Origin: TC-15 sp034437275
GTDB lineage: Bacteria; Chloroflexota; Anaerolineae; Aggregatilineales; Aggregatilineaceae
Assembly (NCBI GenBank): GCA_034437275.1
Contig: DAOTUD010000106.1
Coordinates: 1-22,201, forward strand
Direction: 5' to 3'
DNA length: 22,201 nt
A program made the position numbers and the translations under genes. Below, in pieces: positions 6,932 to 13,491 of the stretch. Under the pieces are notes generated by a model. The model ran no database searches, was not told the DNA's origin, and saw only the letters and a program-made list of their open reading frames with translations. Each line of letters starts with the position of its first letter. The stretch's first letter is position 1.

Positions 6932-7720
6932 ATGAGACGATACGCTGCCATCATCACAGTATTGGGACTGGGCCTCTGGCTGCTGGCCGGGGTGTGGACG
7001 GGGGAGGCCGGGGGCGGGACCCGCCGCCGCATCCGCGTGCCGGTGCTGATGTACCACTACGTCAGCCAGCCGCCGCCCGATGCCGACAAATACCGGCTCG
7101 ACCTCTCGGTGACGCCGGCGCAGTTCGCCACCCAATTGCAATGGCTGCGCGACAACGGCTACACCGCGATCACACTGGACGCGCTGTACCGGGCGCTGGT
7201 CTACGGGCAGCCGCTGCCGCCGCGCCCGGTGGTGCTGACCTTCGACGACGGCTACGCCGACGCCTACACCCGTGCGTTTCCGCTGTTGCAGCAGTTCGGC
7301 ATGGTCGGGACCTTCTTCGTGGTCACCGACTGGCTGGACGCGGCGCGGCCCGGTTACCTGACCTGGGACCAGGTGCGCGACATGGCGGCGGCGGACATGT
7401 CGATCCAGAGCCACAGCCGCAGCCACCCCGATCTGACGCAGGGCTGCGACTATGGCTGCCTGGTGTACCAACTGCTGGGCAGCATCGAGTCCATCGAGGC
7501 CCACACCGGGGAGCGCCCGCGCTACTTCTGCTACCCTGGCGGACGCTACGACAAGGCCGTGCTGGCGCTGCTGCCGCAGGTCGGCGTGCGGGCGGCGGTC
7601 ACCACGCAGGGCGGCACACTGCACACCAACGACCGCCTGCTGGAGCTGCCGCGCGTGCGGGTGCGCGGTACCACCGATCTCGACGACTTCGCGTGGCTGC
7701 TCAGCACGTGGCGGGAGTAG
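6932..7720 (+). CDS. Polysaccharide deacetylase (NodB family)
   Basis: This 262-aa protein has an N-terminal hydrophobic segment (residues 4-22, AAIITVLGLGLWLLAGVW) that exports or anchors it. The deacetylase domain starts at VPVLMYHYV (36-44), typical of the PgaB/YadE-like group. It carries TFDDGYAD (103-110), the metal motif HSRSH (His151 and His155), and YPGGRYD (201-207). All three metal ligands and the catalytic Asp are therefore present. Likely role: removing acetyl groups from an extracellular GlcNAc polymer or peptidoglycan. The ATG at 6932 is preferred because the reading frame upstream runs through the repeat element and shows no conserved sequence. No Shine-Dalgarno site is visible. 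It stands alone on its strand, between the kinase and the FHA gene. Confidence 0.9.
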   Translation: MRRYAAIITVLGLGLWLLAGVWTGEAGGGTRRRIRVPVLMYHYVSQPPPDADKYRLDLSVTPAQFATQLQWLRDNGYTAITLDALYRALVYGQPLPPRPVVLTFDDGYADAYTRAFPLLQQFGMVGTFFVVTDWLDAARPGYLTWDQVRDMAAADMSIQSHSRSHPDLTQGCDYGCLVYQLLGSIESIEAHTGERPRYFCYPGGRYDKAVLALLPQVGVRAAVTTQGGTLHTNDRLLELPRVRVRGTTDLDDFAWLLSTWRE

Positions 7721-7730
7721 GGGGTCCCCC

Positions 7731-7774
7731 AAAAAGGCGGCAGCGGAACTCCGCGCCAGAAGAGTTCCGCCACC
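7731..7774 (-). terminator. Terminator of the FHA gene (convergent region)
   Basis: The 13-base arms at 7739-7751 and 7762-7774 pair, including two G-U pairs on the minus strand (core CGGAACTC/GAGTTCCG). Read on the minus strand the stem is followed by GCC and five Ts (7731-7735). This suits termination of the gene ending at 7828. It may also stall transcription of the deacetylase from the other side. Confidence 0.6.
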
Positions 7775-7827
7775 TGGATAAAATGGGAGGGAGAGGCCAA
7801 GATAAAACGGCCTGTTGCTTGCGTGTG

Positions 7828-8646
7828 TTATTTCATGCGGAAGTAAATCCGCATTTGCAGTTGCGCCAGGCGCAGTTCGTCGCCATCGTGCAGCACGCGA
7901 ACTTCGTGCGCATGGAGCCGCTGCCCGTTGATATAGGTATGATTCATACTGCCCAGGTCAATGATCACCAGCGTGTTGTCCTGGCGGCGTAACCCGGCGT
8001 GCAGCCGCGAGACGCCGGCCTCTTTGGCGCTATATTCGCTGAGGTCGATGTCCGGGATCATGGCACTGTCGGGGCTGGTGCGCCCGAGGATCATCTCGTT
8101 TTGGTGCGGGCGCACGCGGATCATGTGCTTGGCCCCGCGCACGTGCAGGTACAGCAGCATATTGTCGTCGAAATAGGCGTCGGATGCTTCGTTGGCATCC
8201 ACTAACTCGTTCTGGGCGATGCGTTTGGTGCTGCCCGCCGATTGCAGCATCTCGCCGCAGCCGTAGCAGTGCACATCGCCCGGGGCATTCATCCGCCCAC
8301 AGGCCGGGCATTCGACGCCCGCCTGGCGGAGGGCTTGCTCGTCGGGCGGTTTGATCCGCCGGATAACATTCTTTTTGTGTGGCGCTTGGTTTCCCATTTG
8401 TTCCTTCAGCCCTTCAGGCGGTTTGTTTTGGGTTGCGTACGGATCGTTCTGGCGCTTCGGATTGTACTTTTTACCCTCACGCGCTTCCCAGGCGCGTAAC
8501 AGCCCCATCAGGCGACTCAGGCTTTGCGACGGTAGATCGCTGGTGCGTTCTTCGATTTGCAACCAGGCTTCGTCGCGGTCGTTCCCGGTCTGGCGCAGCC
8601 GGGTAAACTCCGTGAACAATTCCATCACAGTGTCAATTGTGTTCAC
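7828..8646 (-). CDS. FHA domain protein with zinc ribbon
   Basis: The protein has 272 aa. The GTG at 8646 is chosen over a GTG 15 bases upstream because GGGAGGG lies 6 bases before it, inside the longer frame. The domain order is: a helical N-terminal region of about 65 residues, a basic linker, a zinc ribbon of the C-x2-C-G type (ECPACG ... CYGCG, about residues 112-132), and a C-terminal FHA domain (about 165-268). The FHA domain has its phosphopeptide-binding residues: ILGR, the SRLHA turn, DLGSMNHTYING and GDELRL. FHA domains bind phosphothreonine, so this is probably a reader of Ser/Thr kinase signalling. No kinase gene is adjacent. It is cytoplasmic, with no membrane segment. The N-terminal part is unrecognised. 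Confidence 0.88.
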   Translation of the reverse strand: MNTIDTVMELFTEFTRLRQTGNDRDEAWLQIEERTSDLPSQSLSRLMGLLRAWEAREGKKYNPKRQNDPYATQNKPPEGLKEQMGNQAPHKKNVIRRIKPPDEQALRQAGVECPACGRMNAPGDVHCYGCGEMLQSAGSTKRIAQNELVDANEASDAYFDDNMLLYLHVRGAKHMIRVRPHQNEMILGRTSPDSAMIPDIDLSEYSAKEAGVSRLHAGLRRQDNTLVIIDLGSMNHTYINGQRLHAHEVRVLHDGDELRLAQLQMRIYFRMK

Positions 8647-8684
8647 ACTAAACCCTCCCACAGCTATCTCTATTTAACCCAACC

Positions 8685-8725
8685 GAGATCAATCTCCCCT
8701 ATAAAACTGGTTAAGATTCAGTAAA
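8685..8725 (-). promoter_or_regulatory. Candidate promoter and operator of the FHA gene
   Basis: On the minus strand TTTACT (8720-8725) and TATAGG (8698-8703) are separated by 16 bases, a passable sigma-70-like pair. Right after the -10 box lies the inverted repeat GAGAT-CA-ATCTC (8685-8696), placed where a repressor would block initiation. The leader would be about 45 bases long. Confidence 0.4.
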
Positions 8726-8759
8726 GATTTGCCGCATGGGCCGCCGAGCACGACCCGCA

Positions 8760-8806
8760 GGCTATGCTAGCTTCTGGCTTTTATGTCGACGGTTTTACCC
8801 CTCCCC
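8760..8806 (-). repeat. End fragment of the miniature repeat family
   Basis: GGCTATGCTAG, CTTCTGGC, TGTCGACGG and TTTTACCCCTCCC occur here in the same order and nearly the same spacing as the reversed right end of the copies at 10734 and 13294 (GGTTATGCTAG, CCTGGC, TGTCGATGG, TTTACCCCTCCC). The rest of the element is missing. It lies just past the stop of the gene at 8835. Confidence 0.6.
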
Positions 8807-8834
8807 GTATTTTGTCTCTGGCCGATTTCCCCCG

Positions 8835-9218
8835 CTAGCGGCGGCGCGCGTAGGCCAGCGCCGCGTCGACAGTCTTGAACACGGGGACGTGCTGGCTGCC
8901 ATAGTAAGTGTGCGCATACGACCGGGCGGCCAGCTCCAACAGCGACCCTTCGCCCACGAGAATCAAGTGTATATCGGGGTTGCGCATCGACACCGGCCTC
9001 CGCATGACGGTATAGTTGATGCTGTCGACCAAATCTTGCACGGTCGGGGTCACGCGGGACAGATCGCCGACCACGTACAGCGCACCGTCGCCTTCCGCGT
9101 GGATCGCCTCCAGTTCCGCCTGCACCTGGGATACATCGACGTTGGCGTCGAACGGCGGCTCATACGTGACAACAACAATATTTTCGTCGGGTAGTTTCTC
9201 GACACTCACCACACTCAT
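8835..9218 (-). CDS. Small protein of unknown function, possibly STAS-like
   Basis: This 127-aa soluble protein has alternating strands and helices. A strand comes first (NIVVVTYEPPF), then a helix (VSQVQAELEAIHAE), a strand (ALYVVGDLS), a helix (VQDLVDSINYTV), a strand (PDIHLILVGEG) and a last helix after VFKTVDAALAYARRR. This order resembles the STAS/SpoIIAA-like fold, and the closing TVDAALAYARR is typical of that group, but I cannot name a family with certainty. The ATG has AAGGA about 10 bases upstream. It is divergent from the flavoprotein at 9318, with 99 bases between starts, and lies upstream of the FHA gene on the same strand. About 190 bases separate the two, so they are probably separate transcripts. 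Confidence 0.7.
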   Translation of the reverse strand: MSVVSVEKLPDENIVVVTYEPPFDANVDVSQVQAELEAIHAEGDGALYVVGDLSRVTPTVQDLVDSINYTVMRRPVSMRNPDIHLILVGEGSLLELAARSYAHTYYGSQHVPVFKTVDAALAYARRR

Positions 9219-9317
9219 ACAACGCAGTCCTTATACACCGGGATCGTTGGGGGCTGCAACGTTTGCCGCCCCACCATCATCTAAACAACAGGACAAAATT
9301 GTGAAAAAGGAGACAAA

Positions 9318-10661
9318 ATGACCAGCATCATCGTAATCGGGGGCGGACCGGGCGGCATCGCGGCGGCGCGCGAAGCCGGACGCCTGGGCGCGGTGGTCAC
9401 CCTGGTAGAACGCGAGCACGTCGGCGGGCGCGCCACCTGGCACAGCCTGCTGCCGAGCAAAGTCTGGCTGACGGCGGCAGACCGCCTGGGCGCACGCGCC
9501 CGCGACGCACGGCTGGGGTTGGCCCCCGCCGCCGACACCGTCGATTTCGAGACGCTGACCGAACACATCGCCACCCTGAGCGCGACCCGCGGCGAGCAGT
9601 ACAGCCGGGCGCTGGCCGCGGCCAACGTGCAGACCGTGCAAGGGGCCGCTGCGTTTGTGGACGCCCACCGGGTGCGCGTCAGCGGGCCGGACGGCGACAC
9701 CACGCTCGACGCCGACGCCGTGATCATCGCCACCGGGTCGGGACCGCGCTTTCTGCCACAGGTCAAACCGGACGGCAAGCGCATCATCGCCCCGCGCCTG
9801 ATGGGCCACCTGACCGCGCTGCCGCGTTCGCTGGTGATGCTGGGCGCGGGCGTCACCGGGGCGGAGTTCGCCTACCTGTTCAACCGCCTGGGGGTGGACG
9901 TGACGTGGGTCACCGATCTGCCAGAAATCCTGCCCCTCAGCGACGCGGACATCAAGGGCCACCTGCAAGACACGCTGGCCGCGCGCGGCGTCGAGGTGCT
10001 CACCTCCAGCCCGGTCACGGCGGCGGTCGCGGACGACGACGGCGTGACGGTCACGCTGGCCGGGGGCCGCGAACTGGCCGCCGAGATGGCCTTCATCGCC
10101 ATCGGGCGCATGCCGCACGTCGACGGGCTGACCCTGGACGCTGCCGGGCTGCCCGCCGCGCTGACGGTCGACGCCTTCGGCCAAACCCAGGTGGCGAGTA
10201 TTTACGCGGTCGGCGACGTGGCCGGCGCGCCGATGACGGCCAACAAGGCGATGGCGCAGGGCTACATCGCGGCGCGTCACGCGCTCGGCCAGCCGGTCGA
10301 TCCCTACCGCCCGGAGACGGTGGTCGAAGCGGTGTACACCGCGCCGCAGGTCGCGCAGGTCGGGCTGACGGAAAAAGCCGCCGCCGACCGCGGCCAGCCG
10401 GTGACCGTCATTCGCCATGACTATGCCAGCAACCTCAAAGCGCAACTGGACGATTCCTCCTCTGGGCTGGTCAAACTGCTGATCGCGCCGGAAGATGACC
10501 GGCTGTTGGGGGGCGCGGCGGTCGGCGATCATGCGGCGGATGTGCTGGCCCCGGTGGCGGTGGCGCTCAAGCATTACGCCACGCTGAGCGATCTGCCGCC
10601 GGTCTTCGCCGGGCACCCTACCCTCAGCGAACTGGTGTTCGATGCTGTGCGCAGCCGGTGA
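9318..10661 (+). CDS. Dihydrolipoamide dehydrogenase-like flavoprotein without redox cysteines
   Basis: This 447-aa protein has an excellent ribosome site (AAAAAGGAG, 5 bases before the ATG). It has the FAD-binding GGGPGG (8-13), ATGSGPRFLP, the NAD(P)-binding GAGVTGAEF, the second FAD motif VGDVAGAP and a C-terminal HPTLSE (His433 onward). The active disulfide motif of lipoamide dehydrogenase and mercuric reductase (GGTC-x4-C-x-PSK) reads GGRATWHSLLPSK (36-48). The two cysteines are replaced by Ala39 and Leu44, although PSK is kept. It therefore cannot shuttle electrons through a disulfide. By analogy with SthA transhydrogenase and mycobacterial LpdA (Rv3303c), which also lack the intact pair, it may be a transhydrogenase or quinone reductase. 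The match of ATGSGPRFLPQVKPDG to LpdA as I recall it favours the latter. No acyltransferase partner is nearby. Confidence 0.88.
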   Translation: MTSIIVIGGGPGGIAAAREAGRLGAVVTLVEREHVGGRATWHSLLPSKVWLTAADRLGARARDARLGLAPAADTVDFETLTEHIATLSATRGEQYSRALAAANVQTVQGAAAFVDAHRVRVSGPDGDTTLDADAVIIATGSGPRFLPQVKPDGKRIIAPRLMGHLTALPRSLVMLGAGVTGAEFAYLFNRLGVDVTWVTDLPEILPLSDADIKGHLQDTLAARGVEVLTSSPVTAAVADDDGVTVTLAGGRELAAEMAFIAIGRMPHVDGLTLDAAGLPAALTVDAFGQTQVASIYAVGDVAGAPMTANKAMAQGYIAARHALGQPVDPYRPETVVEAVYTAPQVAQVGLTEKAAADRGQPVTVIRHDYASNLKAQLDDSSSGLVKLLIAPEDDRLLGGAAVGDHAADVLAPVAVALKHYATLSDLPPVFAGHPTLSELVFDAVRSR

Positions 10662-10704
10662 ATACATGCCGATAGCACAGCATATGTTGATATAAATACA
10701 CATA

Positions 10705-10730
10705 TGGGAGGCCAACCATTCGGCCTCCCA
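10705..10730. repeat. 9-bp hairpin after the flavoprotein gene
   Basis: TGGGAGGCC and GGCCTCCCA pair around an 8-base loop, 43 bases after the stop codon. There is no T-run, neither now nor in the sequence rebuilt without the element that follows, so it is more likely an mRNA 3' stabiliser than a strict intrinsic terminator. The miniature element inserted at its very base. Confidence 0.55.
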
Positions 10731-10733
10731 ATA

Positions 10734-10880
10734 GGGCGTTATGCTAGTTTTACCCCTCCCCCTCCCCGCGCGCGGAGAGGGGGAAACAAACCGGACCCAA
10801 AGTCCCTCTCCGTTCACGGGGAGGGATTTAGGGAGGGGTAAACCATCGACACACGCGCCAGGATATCTAGCATAACCCCC
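10734..10880 (+). mobile_element. Miniature inverted-repeat element, copy A (147 bp)
   Basis: The element starts GGGCGTTATGCTAG and ends CTAGCATAACCCCC, inverted repeats that match at 13 of 14 positions. It is flanked on both sides by CAATA (10729-10733 and 10881-10885), a perfect 5-bp target duplication. Inside are further inverted blocks (TTTTACCCCTCCC near the left, GGGAGGGGTAAA near the right) and two small stems (CCCCGCGCGCGGAGAGGGGG and CCCTCTCCGTTCACGGGGAGGG). It has no coding capacity, so it must be moved by a transposase elsewhere. The 5-bp duplication and GGG ends suit Tn3-type miniature elements, but that is inference. Confidence 0.85.
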
Positions 10881-10996
10881 CAATAGTTGATCGCCAGCGT
10901 GGTGGCTGACCATTATATTCACATTCCTGTAAGGTTTCAATATCAAACCTTGCCAACCGGTAAGCTTACCAAAACATAGAATTCAATCTCTATCAC

Positions 10997-12307
10997 TCAA
11001 CTTATCAATACACTTAACGCTGCATGAAAGCGCTCCAGCGCCCCCTGTGTGACCGCCGGCGGCAGCGCGTAGGAGAAGCGCACCCAGTCGTCGCCCGCCG
11101 GCGAGAACGTGTCGCCCGGCACGATGGCGATGCCGTGCTCGCCGGTCAGGTATTCGCCCAGCGCGAAGCTGTCGGCGAAACCGCCCGCTGCTTTCCATCG
11201 CGCGATGTTGATGAAGGCGTAATAGCCCCCGTCGCCCATGATGAAGCGGTAGCCGTGCGCGGTCAGGAAGCGGCGAACGATCTTCCGGCTGGCGTTGGTC
11301 GGCGCGATGATGGTACGCGCCGTCGCGTGGAAGCCCATCTCGAAGGCGGCGATGGCAACCGCCTGCCCGTGAAAGTGCGGGATCACGCTGTAGGCTGCGC
11401 GCTTGGCGATGAAGGTGATCACCTCCGCGTCGGCCAGCAGGTGGGCGTTGCGCACGTTGGACGCGCCCAGCGACTTGGTCAGCCCGTCCAGGAACATCAG
11501 GCGGCGGCGTTCCGCCGGGCTGAAGGCGGCCAGCACCGCGTTGAGGTCCATCGGCGCGCGCTCGGTGATGTGGTGATACATCCAGTCGTACAGCACGAAG
11601 GGGATGCCCTGCGCCAGCGCGAACTTGCCCAGCGCGATCTGGCGGTCGACGGGCAGCACGTGGCCGGTCGGATTGTCCGGGGACGTGATCACCATGCCGG
11701 CGATCTGCCGCCCGCCCTGCCGCCGGCAGAACTCGACCGAGGCGCGGATGCCGTCCTCGCTGTACTGCCACGCGGTCGCCTCGTCGCCCGGCGCGAGCAG
11801 CACATTCGCCCCCACCCCGTACGGCCCCCAGTTGTAGCTGACCCAGGGCACGCGCGTCACCAGCAGCACGTCGCCGATGCGCCCGGTGCCGAGGTGGATC
11901 ATCGCGTCGTAGGCCTTGACCAGCGCATCACGCCCGCCCACACCGACCACCACGTTCTCCGGCCCCCAGCCGAGCGCCGGGTCGAGCTGCCAGTACTGCT
12001 CGACGGCGGTCTCGCGGAACATATCGCAGCCGTAGGTGTCGTCGTAACCGGTGCCGTGCGCCTTGACGATGGCGTGCGCGCGGTCCAGCACCTCCGGCGG
12101 CACGCCCGGCAGCGACGCGCCGCCGTCGCCCTGTGAGGCGTCGAAGATCACCGCGTCCGGCCCCATCTTCTGCTGGTAGCGCACCAGCGAGCGCCGGATC
12201 AGGAACATGCGCGAGGGCGGAATGGTGTACAGGTGGCCCGGGTAGTCATTGACCGGGATCAGGTTGTCGTCGGGAACCACAAAACGCGGCGTGTCGTAGC
12301 TGGTCAT
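10997..12307 (-). CDS. Pyridoxal-phosphate aminotransferase, class I/II
   Basis: This 436-aa protein begins at the ATG at 12307, which has AAAGGAG 5 bases upstream. The longer frame upstream runs through a terminator and is not part of the gene. Fold type I features are visible: Asn212 in SPDNPTG, Asp241 and Tyr244 in LYDWMY (bind the pyridine ring), the Schiff-base Lys278 in DGLTKSLGAS, and an Arg in the C-terminal RFSYAL that would bind the substrate carboxylate. Such enzymes transfer amino groups between amino acids and 2-oxo acids. The substrate cannot be read from sequence. A terminator separates it from the peroxiredoxin gene upstream, so it has its own promoter within the 118 bases between that terminator and the start, or within read-through. 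Confidence 0.9.
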   Translation of the reverse strand: MTSYDTPRFVVPDDNLIPVNDYPGHLYTIPPSRMFLIRRSLVRYQQKMGPDAVIFDASQGDGGASLPGVPPEVLDRAHAIVKAHGTGYDDTYGCDMFRETAVEQYWQLDPALGWGPENVVVGVGGRDALVKAYDAMIHLGTGRIGDVLLVTRVPWVSYNWGPYGVGANVLLAPGDEATAWQYSEDGIRASVEFCRRQGGRQIAGMVITSPDNPTGHVLPVDRQIALGKFALAQGIPFVLYDWMYHHITERAPMDLNAVLAAFSPAERRRLMFLDGLTKSLGASNVRNAHLLADAEVITFIAKRAAYSVIPHFHGQAVAIAAFEMGFHATARTIIAPTNASRKIVRRFLTAHGYRFIMGDGGYYAFINIARWKAAGGFADSFALGEYLTGEHGIAIVPGDTFSPAGDDWVRFSYALPPAVTQGALERFHAALSVLIS

Positions 12308-12424
12308 CACAACTCCTTTGCACGGTGCAAGCCACTGTGTATATCTGTGCATAACGCCTGCATCAATTGTTACCCAGACGCCCCGCAACTGCCCACTTTT
12401 TCGGGCGCGTTTCCGCCCCGCACC

Positions 12425-12460
12425 AAAAAAGCGGGCTGCCCCGCCCAGGGACAACCCGCT
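12425..12460 (-). terminator. Strong intrinsic terminator of the peroxiredoxin gene
   Basis: Read on the minus strand, AGCGGGTTG pairs with CAGCCCGCT and the stem extends by TCCC/GGGG, for about 13 bp. It ends in six Ts (12425-12430). It begins 22 bases after the peroxiredoxin stop codon at 12482. Confidence 0.85.
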
Positions 12461-12481
12461 CACACGTCGACATGCGCGCGT

Positions 12482-13180
12482 CTATTCGGGCTTCCACACT
12501 TTCCACACTTTGCCCACCAGGTCCGGCCCGGGCGTGAGCGTCGGCTTGCCGGGCTGCCAGCCCGCCGGGGTCACCTCGCCGGTGTCCCGCACATGCTGGA
12601 ACGCCTTGACCTGCCGGATCAGCTCGTTGATGTTGCGCCCGACCGGGGGCGTCATGACCTCCATCGCCTGGATCACGCCGTCCGGGTCGATCAGGAACCG
12701 GCCCCGGATGTCGACCCCGCCGTCGGCGTCGTACACCCCGTAGATTTGCCCGATGCGGCCCCCGGCGTCGGAGAGCATCGGCCAGGGCACACCACCGTCG
12801 ACCATCTTGGAGAGTTCTTCAGCTTGCCAGATTTTATGGGTAAAATGGCTGTCGGTGCTCACGGAGAAAACCTGCACGTCGAGCGCCTGCAGTTCGTCAT
12901 ACTTGGCGGCAACTGCCGCTAACTCGGTCGGTCAAACGAAGGTGAAATCGCCGGGATAGAAGCACAGCAGCACCCAGTGTCCCTGGTGATCGGAGAGCTT
13001 GATGCGCTTAAAGCCGTCTTCATGATAGGCCATCGCCTCGAAATCCGGGGCGGGCTTGCCAACACGGGCTGTCATAATCTGTTCCTCCTCAGGTACCACG
13101 GTAGAATCAGGTTGGTCGGGCGCGGGCACACCAATCGGCCCGCGTGCCGAGTCCGTACACGAGACAAATTCTTCGGTCAT
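12482..13180 (-). CDS. Selenocysteine-containing peroxiredoxin (in-frame TGA at 12932-12934)
   Basis: Read through one TGA, this is a single 232-aa frame of the AhpC/Prx1 family, which reduces peroxides with a peroxidatic Cys. The segment reads CFYPGDFTFV-U-PTELAAV. The TGA is codon 83, exactly at the peroxidatic Cys of the family motif FTFVCPTE. Frames on both sides agree, and the rest of the fold is intact (VFSVSTDSHFTHKIW, PMLSD, active-site Arg in DIRGRFLIDPDG). A hairpin suited to a bacterial SECIS follows. The resolving Cys of the family (EVCPA.W near the C terminus) is Thr204. The only cysteines are Cys8 and Cys73. The start at 13180 has AAAGGA 8 bases upstream. An inner ATG at 13075 has a strong GGAGG and is a real alternative, giving 197 aa. 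No selenocysteine machinery is in the window. The alternative is a pseudogene or sequencing error. Confidence 0.85.
12903..12934 (-). promoter_or_regulatory. Candidate bacterial SECIS hairpin
   Basis: Directly 3' of the in-frame TGA (12932-12934), the mRNA folds as GCGGC-AGUU-GCCGC (12906-12919). UU/AA extends the stem across one mismatch. The apical loop AGUU starts 17 bases after the UGA and has a G at its second position. As I recall them, the published criteria for bacterial SECIS elements are a short stem, G among the first two loop bases and a loop 16-37 bases from the UGA. This hairpin meets them. It would bind SelB to recruit Sec-tRNA. Confidence 0.65.
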
Positions 13181-13229
13181 GGACAGGTCCTTTCTGTTTG
13201 TGATCGGATGAACAAGTGTGGTTAGCCTG

Positions 13230-13235
13230 AGTATA
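13230..13235 (-). promoter_or_regulatory. Candidate -10 box of the peroxiredoxin gene
   Basis: On the minus strand TATACT lies 50 bases before the ATG at 13180. No strong -35 match sits 16-18 bases upstream. The GGCATT/AATGCC hairpin just upstream (13255-13270) would be placed as an activator or repressor site. Confidence 0.4.
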
Positions 13236-13293
13236 AAGCAATTGGGGGCAATTTGGCATTGAAAAATGCCACCCACTCCGCGTATCATTAGTG

Positions 13294-13449
13294 GGGCGTT
13301 ATGCTAGTTTTACCCCTCCCCCTGGCCCCCTCCCCGCGCGCGGAGAGGGGGAAACAAACCGGGACCCAAAGTCCTGCTCCGTTCACGGGGAGGGATTTAG
13401 GGAGGGGTAAACCATCGACACACGTGCCAGGATATCTAGCATAACCCCC
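13294..13449 (+). mobile_element. Miniature inverted-repeat element, copy B (156 bp)
   Basis: It has the same ends as copy A (GGGCGTTATGCTAG ... CTAGCATAACCCCC) and a nearly identical interior, with about 9 extra bases in the left CCCCT-rich block. It is flanked by TAGTG on both sides (13289-13293 and 13450-13454), a perfect 5-bp duplication different from that of copy A. This confirms borders and transposition. Copies A and B lie in the same orientation about 2.5 kb apart. Confidence 0.87.
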
Positions 13450-13491
13450 TAGTGATATTCTGTGAAAGCCAATCTGGAGACACAAGCATCT

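Larger units (their letters stand above)
10662..10996. other. Convergent intergenic region holding a mobile miniature element
   Basis: This 335-base stretch between two converging genes contains no gene. It holds a 9-bp hairpin (10705-10730), the miniature element at 10734-10880, a 7-bp stem AAGGTTT/AAACCTT (10931-10937/10945-10951) and a perfect 12-base palindrome GGTAAGCTTACC (10959-10970). The last 60 bases are AT-rich. Confidence 0.6.
13181..13491. other. Divergent region between peroxiredoxin and methyltransferase
   Basis: The stretch contains the probable peroxiredoxin promoter, a 6-bp hairpin with a GAAA loop (GGCATT/AATGCC, 13255-13270) and the miniature element copy B. The methyltransferase start lies only about 40 bases past the element. 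No gene is seen. Confidence 0.6.

Noticed and set aside
10959..10970. Perfect palindrome GGTAAGCTTACC
   Set aside because: Twelve bases with no partner copies nearby and no clear promoter next to it; could be chance.
12308..12463. Longer aminotransferase start near 12463
   Set aside because: The extension runs through an intrinsic terminator, and a good ribosome site marks the ATG at 12307.
12932..13288. Peroxiredoxin as two separate genes or a plain pseudogene
   Set aside because: Both parts are in the same frame, the stop falls exactly on the catalytic residue, nothing else is damaged and a suitable hairpin follows. Selenocysteine explains this better, though it is not proven.
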